Assembly: GCF_023242475.1 (NCBI RefSeq)
Contig: NZ_JALJFG010000003.1
Span: 248,001 to 312,000, forward strand
Direction: 5' to 3'
Length of the DNA stretch: 64,000 bases
Source: Pseudomonas sp. MWU15-20650
GTDB taxonomy: Bacteria; Pseudomonadota; Gammaproteobacteria; Pseudomonadales; Pseudomonadaceae
Part shown: positions 19,946-28,758 of the stretch, one piece after another
How the letters are laid out: each line of letters begins with the position of its first letter
Position numbering within the stretch: position 1 is the stretch's first letter
Position numbers and translations under genes: made by a program
Notes under the pieces: model-generated
Databases searched by the model: none
What the model saw: only the letters and a program-made list of their open reading frames with translations
Told to the model about the DNA's origin: nothing

Positions 19946-20724
19946 ACCTGACACTGCCCCGCCGTTATTGGCTGACCGGTGCCAGCAGTGGCATTGGTGC
20001 CTCGCTGGCCGTGGAGTTACTCAACAGCGGCGCCCATGTGGCCCTTAGCTCGCGCACCAAAGGGCCGTTGGAAGCCCTGGCCCAACGTTACCCGGGGCAA
20101 GTACTGATCGTGGCCGGCGACCTGACCAACAGCCAGACCGTACGTGAAATCGGCGAGCGGATCGGCGCGGTCTGGGGCTCGCTGGACACGGTGATCCTCA
20201 ACGCCGGCACCTGTGAGTATGTGGATGCCAGGCAATTTGACTCATCGATCATCGAGTACGTGGTTCGCACCAACCTGCTAGCGAGCAGCTATTGCATCGA
20301 AGCTGCGCTGCCGCTGTTACGCAAAGGGCATGCGCCCCACCTGGTGGGCGTTGCCAGTGCCGTGACCTACCTGCCGATGCCTCGCGCCGAAGCGTATGGC
20401 GCGTCCAAGGCCGGGCTGCGCTATTTGTTCGAATCACTGCGCATCAGCCTGTCACCCGAGCACATCGATGTCACGGTGATCAGCCCGGGCTTTGTCGACA
20501 CGCCGCTGACCGAACGCAATGACTTCCCGATGCCTTTGAGCTGGTCCGCCGACAAGGCCGCACGGCATATTTTCGCCAAACTGGAAAAGCGCCCGCTGGA
20601 AGTCGCCTTCCCCGCGCTGTTTATCGCCACGCTGTGGCCGCTGTCGAAGCTGCCCAACCGTGCCCAACTGATCATCGGCAAACGCATGCTGCGCAGCCCG
20701 CCGCCGCAGAAGGATCACCTGTGA
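19942..20724 (+). CDS. Short-chain dehydrogenase/reductase
   Basis: The 260-residue protein has the classical SDR pattern: YWLTGASSGIGASLAVELL (NAD(P)-binding TGxxxGIG), LNAG at about residue 91, Ser in the VASAVTYLPM region and the catalytic YxxxK in AYGASKAGLRYLFESL, followed by ISPGFVDTPLT. It is cytosolic or membrane-associated; the substrate is unknown. Its neighbours, a flavin amine-oxidase-like protein, DUF1365 and Cfa, recur together in many proteobacteria, suggesting a shared lipid-modifying pathway. AGGAGAG precedes the ATG. Confidence 0.9.
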   Translation: MNLTLPRRYWLTGASSGIGASLAVELLNSGAHVALSSRTKGPLEALAQRYPGQVLIVAGDLTNSQTVREIGERIGAVWGSLDTVILNAGTCEYVDARQFDSSIIEYVVRTNLLASSYCIEAALPLLRKGHAPHLVGVASAVTYLPMPRAEAYGASKAGLRYLFESLRISLSPEHIDVTVISPGFVDTPLTERNDFPMPLSWSADKAARHIFAKLEKRPLEVAFPALFIATLWPLSKLPNRAQLIIGKRMLRSPPPQKDHL

Positions 20725-21968
20725 AGATCGCCATCATCGGCAGCGGCATCGCCGGGCTGACCAGTGCCTACCTGCTCAGCCGTCGCCACGACATTACGCT
20801 GTTCGAAGCAGGCGACCGCATTGGCGGGCATACCCACACGGTCAACGTCACCGTCGAGGGTAAACACTACGCGGTGGACACCGGCTTTATCGTATTCAAC
20901 GACCGGACCTACCCCAACTTCATTCGCCTGCTGGGCCAGGTCGGCGTCACGTTCAAACCTACCCAGATGAGTTTTTCGGTGTGCGACCAGCACAGCGATT
21001 TTGAGTACAACGGCAATAACCTCAACAGCCTGTTTGCGCAGCGACGCAATATTCTGTCGCCGGGGTTCTGGGGCATGTTGCGCGATATTCTGCGCTTCAA
21101 CCGCCAGGCGCCTCTGGACTTGCAAGCGCAGCGCATCAGCGCCGAGATGACCCTCGGTGAGTATCTTGAAGCGGGCGGCTATGGCCCACGGTTTATCCGG
21201 CATTACATTGTGCCGATGGGTGCGGCGATCTGGTCGATGCCTTTGGCGGACATGCTGGGCTTTCCGCTGCAATTTTTTGTGCGCTTCTTCAAAAACCACG
21301 GCTTGCTCTCGGTGAACAACCGGCCGCAATGGTGCGTAATCGAGGGAGGTTCAAGCCGCTATATCGAACCGCTGACGCGCAGCTTTCGCGAACACATCCG
21401 ACTCGATTGCCCTGTGGATAAAGTGCAGCGTACCGACGCCGGTGTGGTTATCCACAGCCCGGCCGGCCGCGAGACATTTGATCAGGTGGTGTTCGCCTGC
21501 CACAGCGACCAGGCGCTGGCCTTGCTCGACGACCCCAGCCAGGCCGAGCAGGAGATCCTCGGTGCCCTGCCCTACGCCGACAACGACGTGGTGCTGCACA
21601 CCGACACCCGCCTGCTGCCGGACCGCAAATTGGCGTGGGCCAGTTGGAACTATCGGCTGACCGGCAATGCGCAGGCCCAGGCCGCCGTCACCTACGACAT
21701 GAATATCCTGCAAGGCATCCACAGCGATACCACGTTCTGCGTCAGCCTTAACCAGACGCCGATGATCAACCCGCTGAAGGTCCTTGCTCGCTACACCTAT
21801 GCCCACCCGCAATACAGCCTGGCGGCAGCGGCTGCACAACAGCGCTGGGAAGAATTATGCGGCGCCCGCAACACCTTCTACTGCGGCGCCTATTGGGCCA
21901 ACGGCTTTCACGAAGACGGCGTGGTCAGCGCCCTGCGTGTGGCCCAGGCGTTTGGGGAAACGCTATGA
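20721..21968 (+). CDS. FAD-dependent amine-oxidase-like protein
   Basis: The 415-residue protein starts KIAIIGSGIAGLTSAYLLSR (dinucleotide fold), followed by FEAGDRIGGHTHTVNV. It has the C-terminal FAD block FYCGAYWANGFHEDGVVSAL. It matches the flavoproteins linked to cyclopropane-fatty-acid synthase homologues and DUF1365, sometimes called NAD/FAD-binding protein. I chose GTG at 20721 because it overlaps the SDR stop (GTGA), follows AAGGA, and homology begins there; longer in-frame starts lack similarity. The substrate, possibly a fatty acyl chain, is inferred from context only. Confidence 0.88.
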   Translation: MKIAIIGSGIAGLTSAYLLSRRHDITLFEAGDRIGGHTHTVNVTVEGKHYAVDTGFIVFNDRTYPNFIRLLGQVGVTFKPTQMSFSVCDQHSDFEYNGNNLNSLFAQRRNILSPGFWGMLRDILRFNRQAPLDLQAQRISAEMTLGEYLEAGGYGPRFIRHYIVPMGAAIWSMPLADMLGFPLQFFVRFFKNHGLLSVNNRPQWCVIEGGSSRYIEPLTRSFREHIRLDCPVDKVQRTDAGVVIHSPAGRETFDQVVFACHSDQALALLDDPSQAEQEILGALPYADNDVVLHTDTRLLPDRKLAWASWNYRLTGNAQAQAAVTYDMNILQGIHSDTTFCVSLNQTPMINPLKVLARYTYAHPQYSLAAAAAQQRWEELCGARNTFYCGAYWANGFHEDGVVSALRVAQAFGETL

Positions 21969-22774
21969 ACAGCGCCCTGTACAGCGGCTGGATTGCCCAT
22001 CGCCGATTTGCGCCCAAGGCCCACGCCTTTCGCTACCGCATCGGCCTGCTGTACCTGGATTTAAGCGAGCAAGACGCAGTCCTTGCCCTGTCACCCCTGG
22101 CCGGCGTAGGGCGCTTGGCGCCCTTCGGCTTTCGCCAGCAAGACTACCTGCGTCAGTTCACACGCCACGGCATGAGCTTGACCGATGCCGTGCGCCAAGA
22201 AGTCGGCAAGGCCCTGGGACGTACACCCCAGGGCGCTATCTGCCTGCTGACCCAGGCCCGCAGTTGGGGTCTGGCTTTTAACCCGGTGAGTTTCTTCTAC
22301 TGCTTCGAGGCCGATGGGCAACTGGCCGCGATCCTGTGTGAAGTGACCAACACCCCATGGCGCGAGCGCTATCACTATGTCCTGCCGGCCAAGGCGCTCG
22401 GTGATGATGAGCACCAGCATTTCGCCGTGGCCAAGGCGTTTCATGTGTCGCCATTTTTGCCGCGCGACCTGGAATATCGCATGAGCTTCAGCCCGCCCGC
22501 CCAAAGGCTGGGTGTACACATGGCCGACTGGCAAGGCGCGCAGAAAGTCTTTGACGCAACGTTGAGCCTGCAAAAAGAAGCCCTGGACCGCGCCGGCCTG
22601 CATCGTTACTTGTGGCGCTTTCCCTGGATGACTGCCAAGACCTGCCTCGCGATTTACTGGCAGGCCCTGCGCTTGTTGTTCAAACGCACACCGATTTTCC
22701 CCCACCAGGCCGCCGATGGCGCCTCTCGCACCGCAGTCGGGTATCCCAAGGATCGTCGCCATGAAGTCCCCTAG
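21965..22774 (+). CDS. DUF1365 family protein
   Basis: The 269-residue protein begins MNSALYSGWIAHRRFAPKAH and has LTQARSWGLAFNPVSFFYCF, CEVTNTPWRERYHYVL and KAFHVSPFLPRDLEYRMSF, the signature blocks of DUF1365. The function is unproven; the family almost always sits between an amine-oxidase-like flavoprotein and a Cfa homologue, as here. The ATG overlaps the previous stop (ATGA), and the 3' end overlaps the cfa-like start by 14 bases, implying coupled translation of all three. Confidence 0.9.
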   Translation: MNSALYSGWIAHRRFAPKAHAFRYRIGLLYLDLSEQDAVLALSPLAGVGRLAPFGFRQQDYLRQFTRHGMSLTDAVRQEVGKALGRTPQGAICLLTQARSWGLAFNPVSFFYCFEADGQLAAILCEVTNTPWRERYHYVLPAKALGDDEHQHFAVAKAFHVSPFLPRDLEYRMSFSPPAQRLGVHMADWQGAQKVFDATLSLQKEALDRAGLHRYLWRFPWMTAKTCLAIYWQALRLLFKRTPIFPHQAADGASRTAVGYPKDRRHEVP

Positions 22775-24032
22775 CTTATCGGTCAAGACTAACCGCCTGA
22801 ACGTCAACGGCCTGACCGCTGCCCTGTTGCGCAAAGGCGTACTGCGCCAGCTCAGCCAATTGCGCCATGGCCAACTGGTGGTCATCGAGGAGGGTGAACG
22901 GCAAGTGTTCGGCGCACGGGAAGCGCACCTGTTGGGGGAGATCCAGATCCTCGACGCCGCCGTGTGGGGCTTGGTGGCCGCCAACGGTTCCATCGGTGCT
23001 GGCGAAGCGTTTATCCACGGTTACTGGAGCAGCCCGGACCTGACCGCCGTGGTGCGCGTGATGGTCAGTAACCTGGAGGTGCTCGATGCGCTGGAAGGCG
23101 GCTTGGCGCGCCTGGCCCGGCCACTCACCCAAGGTCTGCACTGGCTCAACCGCAACACGCGCAAGGGCTCGCAAAAAAATATCGCCGCCCATTACGACCT
23201 GGGCAACAACCTGTTCGAAGCATTCCTCGACCCGACCATGATGTATTCGGCAGCGCAATTCCTGACGCCCGAGGACACCTTGGAACAGGCCCAGTTGAAC
23301 AAGCTTGAGCGTATCTGCCAGAAGCTCGCGCTCAAGCCCACCGACTACCTGCTGGAGATCGGCACCGGCTGGGGCAGCATGGCGTTGTATGCGGCGCAGC
23401 ATTACGGTTGCAAGGTCACTACGACGACCTTGTCTAAAGAACAGTTTGCCTACACCGAACAACGCATCGAAGCCCTGGGGCTGCAAGCTCAAGTGACACT
23501 GCTGCTGCAGGATTACCGCGACCTCACTGGCCAGTACGACAAGTTGGTGTCGATCGAGATGATCGAAGCGGTGGGCCATCGCTTCCTGCGCACTTATTTC
23601 ATACAGTGCGCGCACTTGCTCAAGCCTGACGGCCTGATGTTGCTGCAAGCCATCACCATTCGCGAACAACGCTTCGAGCAGGCCAAGCACAGCGTCGATT
23701 TTATCCAGCGCTACATCTTCCCCGGTGGCGCCCTGCCCTGCGTGCAGAACATGCTGCAGATCGTCAGCCGCGACACCGACATGAACCTGCTGCACATGGA
23801 GGACTTCGGCCTGCATTACGCGCGAACCCTACGCCTTTGGCACGAGAACTTTCGACGCGCCCACGGCCGCCTCGCGGAACTGGGCTACGATGAGTACTTC
23901 CTGCGCCTGTGGGAGTTTTACTTGTGCTATTGCGAAGGTGGTTTTATGGAACGAACCATAGGTACCGCGCAGTTGCTGCTGGCCAAGCCTGCCGCGATCA
24001 ACCCGCCCCTGCTTGGGCGCTTCAGTGCTTAA
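22761..24032 (+). CDS. Cyclopropane-fatty-acyl-phospholipid synthase family protein
   Basis: The 423-residue protein contains AHYDLGNNLFEAFLDPTMMY, the SAM-binding block LLEIGTGWGSMALYAAQHYG (about 197-216), EMIEAVGHRFLRTYFIQCA and QRYIFPGGALPCVQNML. These are hallmarks of Cfa-type methyltransferases, which add a methylene group to unsaturated acyl chains of membrane lipids. It is the operon-linked paralogue rather than the stand-alone cfa, so its product may differ. The ATG at 22761 follows AAGGATCG inside the end of the DUF1365 gene. Confidence 0.88.
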   Translation: MKSPSLSVKTNRLNVNGLTAALLRKGVLRQLSQLRHGQLVVIEEGERQVFGAREAHLLGEIQILDAAVWGLVAANGSIGAGEAFIHGYWSSPDLTAVVRVMVSNLEVLDALEGGLARLARPLTQGLHWLNRNTRKGSQKNIAAHYDLGNNLFEAFLDPTMMYSAAQFLTPEDTLEQAQLNKLERICQKLALKPTDYLLEIGTGWGSMALYAAQHYGCKVTTTTLSKEQFAYTEQRIEALGLQAQVTLLLQDYRDLTGQYDKLVSIEMIEAVGHRFLRTYFIQCAHLLKPDGLMLLQAITIREQRFEQAKHSVDFIQRYIFPGGALPCVQNMLQIVSRDTDMNLLHMEDFGLHYARTLRLWHENFRRAHGRLAELGYDEYFLRLWEFYLCYCEGGFMERTIGTAQLLLAKPAAINPPLLGRFSA

Positions 24033-24234
24033 ACCCTTGGTGAACGCCGTGCTGTTTCAGGGCGGCTGGTTTGCCGTGTGCTGGGCGCGGTGGACGAGCC
24101 GTTGCCGTATTACGCGGGCAGCCAATTGGCTGGCATGAGTTTCGGTTACGGCACCGACCGTGATCGGCCTGGCGCTGCTCTGGGCCGTACTGTTTCCGGT
24201 GTTGCACTGGGTCGCGCGGCAACTGGGGCACTGA
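24025..24234 (+). pseudogene. Decayed DUF2878 gene (internal deletion, frameshift)
   Basis: A GTG at 24025 overlapping the cfa-like stop starts LKPLVNAVLFQGGWFAVC, the N-terminus of DUF2878 membrane proteins. The frame then jumps at about 24078 to VLGAVDEPLPYYAGSQLAG, which belongs near the family's C-terminus, so about 90 codons are missing. A second shift near 24150 returns to the first frame for TVIGLALLWAVLFPVLHWVA and a stop at 24232. In the starting frame TGA at 24136 also interrupts. DUF2878 normally follows cfa in this gene set. The assignment is from memory of the family. Confidence 0.7.
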
Positions 24235-24288
24235 CGTCCGTCAGAGCGTTCACACGCACTTAACGCGCTTGCCTTACACTGCGCGCCT

Positions 24289-24594
24289 ATGACCAACATC
24301 CCCCATACCCAAATTACCGAACCCGTCGTCACCTGCTCGACGTGCGCGGCCTGTTGCTGTCAGCTGGAAGTCATGTTGATCACCGACACCGGCGTGCCGG
24401 AACGCTATATCGATACTGACGATTGGGGCGGCGAAGTGATGCTGCGCCTGGACGACGGCTGGTGCGCAGCGCTGGACCGGGACACGATGATGTGCACGAT
24501 TTATGAGCGACGACCGCTGATCTGCCGGGAGTTCGAGATGGGTGCGCCGGAGTGTCTGACCGAGCGCGAAGGCATTGCGACGGCCTATCGCTGA
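24289..24594 (+). CDS. YkgJ-family cysteine-cluster protein
   Basis: The 101-residue product has CSTCAACCCQLEVML near its N-terminus and later C's in DDGWCAALDRDTMMCTIYERRP and LICREFEMGAPEC. This is the Cx2Cx2CC...C...C pattern of the YkgJ/UPF0153 zinc- or iron-binding family. The function is unknown. It is a single gene between the decayed DUF2878 copy and a REP palindrome, with its own short AT-rich upstream region. Length is normal for the short pseudomonad forms. Confidence 0.88.
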   Translation: MTNIPHTQITEPVVTCSTCAACCCQLEVMLITDTGVPERYIDTDDWGGEVMLRLDDGWCAALDRDTMMCTIYERRPLICREFEMGAPECLTEREGIATAYR

Positions 24595-24609
24595 ACCCAA
24601 GCTTTTAGA

Positions 24610-24648
24610 GTGAGCGGGCTTGCCCCGCGCCGGGCAAGCTCGCTCACT
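24610..24648. repeat. REP-type palindrome
   Basis: GTGAGCGGGCTTGCCC, loop CGCGCC, then GGGCAAGCTCGCTCAC: an almost perfect 16-bp stem with no U-tract, located between convergent ykgJ-like and pagL genes. It is the standard P. fluorescens REP arrangement and probably ends both transcripts. Confidence 0.85.
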
Positions 24649-24679
24649 ACAGATTCATGTACCCGCCGTTCTTTCTAAC

Positions 24680-25198
24680 TTACAGCGGCAAGGTGTAGTG
24701 CAACGAATAGCTCTCGATTCCATCGTTGTTGCGACTGATGCCAGCGTTGGAGTAGTGAGTAGCGCGAATGCCGACTTCCTGCCCGCCAGCAAAGCGCAGA
24801 CCAAAGCCCAGGCGGTCTTCGAATTGGAAAGCCTGGCCGATGTTGTTGTCTTCGACCCGTGTGCGGGAGAACACCGCCACGCCAATCCCCGCCTCGACGT
24901 AGGGCTTGACCGACTCAGCGGCAAACTCATACACAAATACCGGGGAGAACGACAGGCTGCTGACGCTGGCGCGCTTGTCGCCATCCCAGTAGGTGTAAGC
25001 ACCGCTCCAATAGCCGGTCAGTCGACCGACGTTGCTCTGCATCCAGCTTTTGTCCCAATCGGAAGTCAGGCCCAGCCGATAGGTCATGGTCGAATCGCCA
25101 GTGCTCCCCACCCCAAATTCCAAGCCAGCGGCTTGGGCCGAAACTGAATGCCCCAACACTGCAGCCGCCATTGCGACCAAACAGAACAAGCGCTTCAT
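24680..25198 (-). CDS. pagL: Lipid A 3-O-deacylase PagL
   Basis: The 172-residue protein has a signal peptide (MKRLFCLVAMAAAVLGHSVS, cleaved after AQA) and a small outer-membrane beta-barrel. The PagL active-site segment GIRATHYSNAGISRNNDGIE supplies the catalytic His-Ser pair and Glu. The last residue is preceded by the aromatic YSLHYTLPL pattern. It removes the 3-position acyl chain of lipid A. I chose the ATG at 25196-25198, eight bases after AAGGA, over another three codons upstream. It lies downstream of murI, as in P. aeruginosa (PA4661-PA4662). A TTGTACA motif lies 34 bases before the start. Confidence 0.9.
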   Translation of the reverse strand: MKRLFCLVAMAAAVLGHSVSAQAAGLEFGVGSTGDSTMTYRLGLTSDWDKSWMQSNVGRLTGYWSGAYTYWDGDKRASVSSLSFSPVFVYEFAAESVKPYVEAGIGVAVFSRTRVEDNNIGQAFQFEDRLGFGLRFAGGQEVGIRATHYSNAGISRNNDGIESYSLHYTLPL

Positions 25199-25308
25199 AA
25201 GAAACATCCTTGCGAACGAAGTTATATGGTTTTGTACAGGCTAACGGGCTATAGAAGCTGGCGCATAGGCGGAAGTTCAGCTTTTATCAGCGCTATTTCA
25301 CGAAATTT

Positions 25309-26103
25309 TCACGAGCCAAAGCTTCGCACAACTCCGGGATGTTTCCATAGTGTCGGTAGGATATTTCTTAGGTGATACGGGTCGCCGCTGGTCCAGAACT
25401 GGGCAGTTTCAGGCTCGCCCACGGCCAGCAGGTTACGCTCCCCCAGCAAACGTTTGAGCTGACGCGCTACGGCGGCGCCGGTGTCAATGAGGATGATGCT
25501 GGGAGGCAGCATCTGTGCCAGCAGTGGCTTGAGGAAAGGATAGTGGGTGCAACCCAGAATGATGGTGTCGCACCCGGCCGCCAGCAGCGGTTCGATGTAC
25601 CCCTGCAACAGCTGGCGCAACGCCGGGCTGTTCAGGTCACCGGTTTCAATCAGCTCCACCAGGCCCGGACACGGCTGGGTAATCACCCGCACATCGGTGG
25701 CGAAGCGGTCGAGCAAAGCGGCAAACTTGGCGCTTTGCAAGGTGCCGGTGGTGGCGAGCACACCTACCACACCGCAGCGAGTTGCGGCAGCCGCGGGCTT
25801 GACCGCAGGCTCCATGCCCACCAGTGGCCAGTCGGGATAATCCTGGCGCAGGTCAGCCACGGCGGCGACGGTCGCGGTATTACAGGCAATCACAAATGCC
25901 TTGGCACCACGCTCACGGAAAAATTCGGCAACCCATCGGGAACGCTCAAGAATGAACGCCGGGGTTTTCTCGCCATAGGGGATATGCCCGCCATCCGCCA
26001 CGTACAGCAGTGACTCATGGGGCAATAACTGCTGTATTTCATCCAGTACCGACAAACCACCGATACCCGAGTCGAACACACCAATGGGCGCATCCTTAAC
26101 CAT
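25309..26103 (-). CDS. murI: Glutamate racemase
   Basis: The 264-residue enzyme begins [20 protein letters not shown] and has both catalytic cysteines in conserved settings: [16 protein letters not shown] and [19 protein letters not shown]. It makes D-glutamate for peptidoglycan in the cytosol. I took the ATG at 26101-26103, where homology begins; a longer frame upstream lies inside moeB. It overlaps the end of moeB by eight bases and is the last gene of the hemA-prfA-prmC-moeB-murI train. Confidence 0.95.
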   Translation of the reverse strand: MVKDAPIGVFDSGIGGLSVLDEIQQLLPHESLLYVADGGHIPYGEKTPAFILERSRWVAEFFRERGAKAFVIACNTATVAAVADLRQDYPDWPLVGMEPAVKPAAAATRCGVVGVLATTGTLQSAKFAALLDRFATDVRVITQPCPGLVELIETGDLNSPALRQLLQGYIEPLLAAGCDTIILGCTHYPFLKPLLAQMLPPSIILIDTGAAVARQLKRLLGERNLLAVGEPETAQFWTSGDPYHLRNILPTLWKHPGVVRSFGS

Positions 26104-26851
26104 GCTGCGTCCCACACACGCTGCAACCGGGATCGCGCTTGACACGCAACTCTCGGAACCGTGTGGTCAAGGCATCGATCAATAACAAACGGCCCACCAG
26201 CGGCTCACCGAAACCGGCCAGCAACTTCAAGGCTTCCAGCGCTTGCAGGCTACCCACCAGCCCCACCAGCGGGCCGACGACGCCCGCTTCGCTGCAGGTC
26301 AGTTCGGTGTCACTGCCATGCCCGTATAAGCAGTGATAGCACGGGCTTTCGGCGCGACGCGGGTCGAATACCGATAACTGCCCTTCAAGGCGAATCGCCG
26401 CGCCACTGATCAACGGCTTACCCGCGACGACGCAGGCGGCGTTGACCGCTTCGCGGGTCGAGAAGTTATCACTGCAATCGAGCACCACATCCACACTCGC
26501 CACAGCTGCTGCCAGGGAGTCTGCATCCAGCGCGGTGCGATGGGCCAGCAATTGGACGTCCGGGTTGAGTGCACGCAGACGGCGGATGGCCGAATCGACC
26601 TTGGTCTGCCCGACGCTGTCGGTGTCATGGATGATCTGGCGTTGCAGGTTAGTCAAGTCGACGGTGTCGAAGTCCGCCAGATGCAACTCGCCCACGCCGG
26701 CAGCGGCGAGGTAAAGCGCAACCGGAGCGCCCAGACCACCCAGGCCGACAATCAACGCACGGCTGTTTTTCAGGCGCAACTGGCCGTCGATGTCGACATG
26801 CTGCAACAGAATTTGTCGGCTATAGCGCAACAGCTCCTGGTCGGTCAGCAC
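26096..26851 (-). CDS. moeB: Molybdopterin-synthase adenylyltransferase MoeB
   Basis: The 251-residue protein is a ThiF/MoeB/HesA-type E1-like enzyme: [16 protein letters not shown], the nucleotide motif [49 protein letters not shown] and zinc-ligand pairs CYHC and CSVC. It adenylates the C-terminus of a sulfur-carrier protein such as MoaD. Without a rhodanese domain it is MoeB rather than MoeZ. It overlaps prmC by seven bases. In Pseudomonas it may also serve thiamine or other sulfur carriers. Confidence 0.92.
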   Translation of the reverse strand: MLTDQELLRYSRQILLQHVDIDGQLRLKNSRALIVGLGGLGAPVALYLAAAGVGELHLADFDTVDLTNLQRQIIHDTDSVGQTKVDSAIRRLRALNPDVQLLAHRTALDADSLAAAVASVDVVLDCSDNFSTREAVNAACVVAGKPLISGAAIRLEGQLSVFDPRRAESPCYHCLYGHGSDTELTCSEAGVVGPLVGLVGSLQALEALKLLAGFGEPLVGRLLLIDALTTRFRELRVKRDPGCSVCGTQHG

Positions 26852-27675
26852 GGCCGGCGCCCCAGGGTGATGCGCTCGTGACCACCGAGATCAATGCGGC
26901 TGTGTACGTTTTCAAACCCCTGGCTCGCCAGCAAGTCACGCACGGCCGGGGCCTGGTCGTAACCGTGTTCGAGCAGCAACCAACCTGCGGCATTCAGGTG
27001 TGCAGGGGACTGCGCGATGATCAAGCGCAAATCGTCCAGGCCATCATGCCCCGCCACCAGGGCGCTGGCTGGCTCAAAACGCACATCGCCGGCCACCAGG
27101 TGCGGGTCGTTGTCGGCGATGTAGGGTGGGTTACTGATGATCAGATCGAAGGCATTGCCTTGCAGGGCGCTGAACCAATGGCTGTTCAGTACCGTGGCAT
27201 TGTTGAGGTGCAGGCGTTGGCGATTTCGCTCGGCCAGGGCCACGGCCTCGAGCACACGGTCGACGGCCGTGACCTGCCAGGCCGGACGCTCGCTGGCCAG
27301 GGCCAGGGCGATGGCACCGCTGCCGGTGCCCAGATCAAGAACCTTGGCAGGCGTGCCCGGTAACAGCTCCAGGGCAGCCTCTACCAACAGCTCGGTTTCC
27401 GGACGCGGAATCAGCGTGTGAGGTGCGACCTCCAGGTCAAGCTTCCAGAAGCCTTGCTGGCCGAGGATATAGGCGACCGGTTCACCGCTGCGGCGGCGCT
27501 GCAGGTAGCCGGAAAAGGTCAGGGCATCTTCACTGCTGACGATTTTTTCCGGCCAGGTGTGCAGGTAGCTGCGGGACTTGCCCAAGGCAGCGGCCAGCAA
27601 CAGTTCCACATCCAGGCGCGCGGTAGGCGAGTCGGGCAGGTCGGCGGCGCGCAGCAGGCTGGCGATAATGGTCAT
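26845..27675 (-). CDS. prmC: Release-factor glutamine methyltransferase
   Basis: The 276-residue protein contains AYILGQQGFWKLDLEVAPHTLIPRPETE-type blocks (read here as GFWKLDLEV and LIPRPETELLVEAAL), the SAM site VLDLGTGSGAIALALA and the catalytic NPPY in LIISNPPYIADNDPHL. It methylates the Gln of the GGQ motif in release factors RF1 and RF2. It follows prfA, whose product is a substrate, on the same strand with zero spacing (27675 to 27676). Confidence 0.96.
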   Translation of the reverse strand: MTIIASLLRAADLPDSPTARLDVELLLAAALGKSRSYLHTWPEKIVSSEDALTFSGYLQRRRSGEPVAYILGQQGFWKLDLEVAPHTLIPRPETELLVEAALELLPGTPAKVLDLGTGSGAIALALASERPAWQVTAVDRVLEAVALAERNRQRLHLNNATVLNSHWFSALQGNAFDLIISNPPYIADNDPHLVAGDVRFEPASALVAGHDGLDDLRLIIAQSPAHLNAAGWLLLEHGYDQAPAVRDLLASQGFENVHSRIDLGGHERITLGRRPC

Positions 27676-28758
27676 TTATTCACCTATGGCTGCCAGTTGA
27701 TCGGCCTGGTATTCGGCAAGCAGCGGCTCGATGACCGCGTCGACACCACCGGCAAGGATCTCGTCCAGGGAGTAAAGGGTAAGGTTGACCCGGTGGTCGG
27801 TAACCCGGCCCTGGGCAAAGTTGTAGGTCCGGATGCGCTCGGAGCGGTCGCCCGACCCCACCAGCAACTTACGCTCACTGGCAATAGCGTTGGCGGCGGC
27901 GCTGGTCTGCTGGTCGTTCAACTTCGCCGACAGCCAGGACATGGCCCGCGCACGGTTCTTGTGCTGGGAACGTTCTTCCTGGCACTCCACCACAATGCCC
28001 GACGGCAAGTGGGTGATGCGGATCGCCGAGTCGGTCTTGTTCACGTGCTGGCCACCGGCGCCCGAAGAGCGGTAAGTGTCGACGCGCAAGTCCGCCGGGT
28101 TGATCTCGATGGCTTCTTGTTCGTCCGGTTCGGGCAATACGGCCACGGTGCACGCCGAGGTGTGGATACGCCCCTGGGATTCCGTCGCCGGCACCCGCTG
28201 CACACGGTGCGCGCCGGACTCGAATTTCAGCTTGCCGTAGACATTGTCGCCTTCGACCCGGGCGATGACTTCTTTATAGCCGCCATGTTCGCCTTCGTTC
28301 TCGGAGAGGATCTCGACCCGCCAACCACGCCGCTCGGCATAACGCGAATACATGCGGAACAGGTCGCCGGAAAAAATCGCCGCCTCGTCACCGCCGGTGC
28401 CGGCGCGAATTTCGAGGAACACGTTACGCCCGTCGTTAGGGTCCTTGGGCAGCAGCATGCGTTGCAGGTCGCCTTCCAGCTCGGCCAGCTTTTCCTTGGC
28501 TTCGCGGACTTCTTCCACGGCCATTTCGCGCATGTCCGGGTCGCTGTCCTTGAGCAGCGCCTGGGCGCCTTCGAGGTCGGCCTGCACTTTCGTGAGGTTT
28601 TTGTAGGTCGCTACGATCGGCTCAACTTCGGCGTATTCCTTGGAATAAGCACGGAATTTAGTCTGATCGGAAATAACCTCGCCATCGCCGAGCAAGGCGG
28701 TCAGTTCTTCGAAACGGTCCTGGAGCACATCCAGTTTATTGAGCAGTGACGCTTTCAT
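27676..28758 (-). CDS. prfA: Peptide chain release factor 1
   Basis: The 360-residue factor begins [20 protein letters not shown]. It has the GGQ loop in [20 protein letters not shown] (Gln at about 237) and the PAT-type stop-codon tripeptide region in [20 protein letters not shown]. It ends translation at UAA and UAG. It overlaps the hemA stop by four bases (ATGA), the conserved hemA-prfA coupling of proteobacteria. Length is exactly that expected. Confidence 0.98.
   Translation of the reverse strand: MKASLLNKLDVLQDRFEELTALLGDGEVISDQTKFRAYSKEYAEVEPIVATYKNLTKVQADLEGAQALLKDSDPDMREMAVEEVREAKEKLAELEGDLQRMLLPKDPNDGRNVFLEIRAGTGGDEAAIFSGDLFRMYSRYAERRGWRVEILSENEGEHGGYKEVIARVEGDNVYGKLKFESGAHRVQRVPATESQGRIHTSACTVAVLPEPDEQEAIEINPADLRVDTYRSSGAGGQHVNKTDSAIRITHLPSGIVVECQEERSQHKNRARAMSWLSAKLNDQQTSAAANAIASERKLLVGSGDRSERIRTYNFAQGRVTDHRVNLTLYSLDEILAGGVDAVIEPLLAEYQADQLAAIGE

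Noticed and set aside
27418..28749. 443-codon open frame antisense to prfA
   Set aside because: prfA is certain; the antisense frame has no domain.
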